NCBI RefSeq assembly: GCF_000468535.1
Contig: NZ_AUQY01000002.1
Coordinates: 536,888 to 600,887, forward strand
Reading direction: 5' to 3'
Origin: Peptoniphilus mikwangii
GTDB taxonomy: Bacteria; Bacillota; Clostridia; Tissierellales; Peptoniphilaceae
DNA length: 64,000 bases
Of this stretch, positions 62,890 through 64,000 are shown in pieces. Each line of letters begins with the position of its first letter. Positions within the stretch are counted from its first letter, which is position 1. The notes beneath the pieces are model-generated. The model searched no databases. It had not been told where the DNA came from and saw only the letters and a program-made list of their open reading frames with translations. Made by a program: the position numbers and the translations under genes.

Positions 62890-63130
62890 TAAAAAAGTCC
62901 TCCGCCCATATAGGACGAAGGATCGTGGTACCACCTATTTTCATAATCAAAAGATTATCTCTCAAAGTCATATAACTTATATCCCATGATAACGGAGGCC
63001 ACCGTAACAGTCTACTGAAATTCTACTGTTAAGCTTTAGAGTGAATATTATATGTATTCCTTTATATCGGCTTTCACCTTCCCCGATTCTCTAAAATAAA
63101 TTCCTACATTTTTCTCTCTGTCATTGCTTT
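62890..63130 (-). promoter_or_regulatory. T-box leader of the TrpXYZ-type operon
   Basis: On the minus strand a T-box core AGGTGGTACCACG (about 62923-62935) precedes a GTCCT/AGGAC terminator with six T bases. The upstream stem has GGTGAAAGCC and then GGAATACATAT; the triplet after GAA is UAC. AGAG and CTCT close the stem. The leader is about 240 nt and complete. Confidence 0.85.
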
Positions 63131-63143
63131 TATATTTTTTATC

Positions 63144-63172
63144 ATTTTAATGCTTTAAACCCATATTGTCAA
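63144..63172 (-). promoter_or_regulatory. Promoter of the TrpXYZ-type operon
   Basis: TTGACA (63167-63172), a 17-bp spacer and TAAAAT (63144-63149) on the minus strand, just before the T-box leader. Confidence 0.75.
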
Positions 63173-63275
63173 CTACTGATTTTAAATAAATAAATTTATT
63201 TATGTTTAGTAATCTTATTAACGGGTAGATATTGCTTGTAAGGAACAATAATAAAATTTTCACAGGGGGTAATAT

Positions 63276-63692
63276 ATGAAAAATTTAGACAAATATTTAG
63301 CAAATCTTGCTGTAGGTAATATTAAACTACACAATTTACACTGGAATGTAACAGGCTTCACTTTTAAGGCTGTTCATGAATATTTAGAAACTCTATATGA
63401 TGATTTTTTTGAAAAATATGATGCTATTGCAGAATACCAAAAAATGAATGGGGTATATCCTAAGGCAAGTCTAAAAGAATATCTTGAAATTAGTGATATA
63501 GATGAACTTGAAAGCAAAGATGTAGATGCTAAATCTGCTGTTGAAGAAGCATTAAAGCTTTTAAAACACATTAGAGAACTTGCAGAAGTTATTTCTGACG
63601 AGTCTGATGATTTTGTTCTTTCAAATATGATGGAAGATCACATCACAGGTTACAATAAACAAATTTGGTTTATGGAAAGTATGCTTAAATAA
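63276..63692 (+). CDS. dps: Dps-family ferritin-like DNA-protecting protein
   Basis: The 138-aa protein has the Dps ferroxidase set: LHNLHWNVTGFTFKAVHEYL (His and Trp near residues 19-23) and LYDDFFEKYDAIAEY (Asp/Glu). It stores iron, removes peroxide and, in many species, coats DNA. It is short at the N-terminus, without a Lys-rich tail, so DNA binding is uncertain. GGGGGTAATAT precedes the ATG. It is a single gene. Confidence 0.9.
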   Translation: MKNLDKYLANLAVGNIKLHNLHWNVTGFTFKAVHEYLETLYDDFFEKYDAIAEYQKMNGVYPKASLKEYLEISDIDELESKDVDAKSAVEEALKLLKHIRELAEVISDESDDFVLSNMMEDHITGYNKQIWFMESMLK

Positions 63693-63702
63693 TTTTATTT
63701 TT

Positions 63703-63729
63703 AAAGGGAAGGTCTTGACCTTCCCTTTT
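63703..63729. terminator. Bidirectional terminator between dps and nadE
   Basis: A perfect 12-bp stem AAAGGGAAGGTC/GACCTTCCCTTT with a 2-3 nt loop and A/T tracts on both sides separates two convergent genes. Confidence 0.9.
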
Positions 63730-63741
63730 GTTATAATAATT

Positions 63742-64000
63742 TTATTTTTCGTATTTAACTGCAAATGCTCTTTTATGTTCTGAGTTTTTGTGCATTTTTT
63801 CTATTCTATCTGCAATTTCAGAATCTATTTTTTCTCCTCTGATGTGTGCATTTAATTCTCCATAACTGAATCCCATTTCATCCTCATCGGTTTGATTTTC
63901 CCAAAGCCCTGCCGACGGTTTTTTATCTATAATTTTTTCGGGTATGCCAAGTTCTCTTGCAAGATCAAATACTTCATCTTTTAAAAATCCCACAAGCGGC
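63742..64000 (-). CDS. nadE: Ammonia-dependent NAD+ synthetase, C-terminal part
   Basis: About 85 C-terminal residues are inside the window. GFLKDEVFDLARELGIPEKI followed by KPSAGLWENQTDEDEMGFSY is the NadE signature near the deamido-NAD-binding site, and the HKRAFAVKYEK end is family-like. The reading frame is open to the edge of the window, so the start and the P-loop are outside it. Confidence 0.92.
   Translation of the reverse strand, partial: PLVGFLKDEVFDLARELGIPEKIIDKKPSAGLWENQTDEDEMGFSYGELNAHIRGEKIDSEIADRIEKMHKNSEHKRAFAVKYEK

Overview
The window is low-GC, AT-rich DNA with closely packed operons, strong AGGAGG-type ribosome binding sites, T-box leaders and many intrinsic terminators. 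This points to a Gram-positive Firmicute. A csaB-type pyruvyl transferase, a secreted protein with an S-layer-like signal peptide, LPXTG-like sorting, the YvrJ/DUF2922/DUF1659 trio and EFR1-type ferredoxin proteins fit an anaerobic Clostridia/Tissierellia lineage (Peptoniphilaceae-like). No rRNA or tRNA is present to settle this, and I see no CRISPR array.

Layout. 1-8.3 kb holds the start of a secreted S-layer-like protein, a small GIY-YIG protein, PEP synthase, and a minus-strand operon of a YhaO-like nuclease, a YhaN-like ATPase, a metallophosphoesterase and a CYTH protein. 8.3-13.1 kb is a large Cna-B repeat surface adhesin bracketed by copies of a dispersed intergenic repeat. 13-25 kb is accessory: an aldehyde dehydrogenase, a papain-like protease paired with a trypsin-nuclease fusion, an alpha/beta hydrolase/EFR1 ferredoxin/membrane protein operon, and a macrodomain plus SirTM sirtuin pair. 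Gene remnants (AbrB, ferredoxin) and a repeated hairpin element lie between them.

25-36 kb is a defence island: an unknown DUF2314-like protein, the wreck of a DNA methyltransferase, several Xre regulators, a DUF6414-like protein, and a six-gene block. That block is Xre - HpaII-like 5mC methylase - HpaII-like endonuclease - Vsr - second 5mC methylase - MutL/MORC-like GHKL ATPase.

37-64 kb is mostly core metabolism and envelope: guaA, a YibE/F protein, transketolase with a WecG/CsaB/DUF5693 wall-polymer operon, mazF after an AcpS-NnrD fusion, T-box-controlled tyrS, a glycosyltransferase, a TlpA lipoprotein, gpmA, an oligopeptide ABC operon, the YvrJ trio, a T-box-controlled TrpXYZ-type ABC transporter, dps, and the end of nadE.

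The features I think most deserve attention are: (1) the cytosolic-looking trypsin-nuclease fusion with its papain-like partner; (2) a two-part repeat (hairpin H then box B) that is closed up at two sites and holds exactly one gene at two others, resembling a cassette insertion site; (3) the DCM-MORC pair added to an HpaII R-M operon; and (4) a TrpXYZ-type transporter whose T-box appears to read a tyrosine codon.
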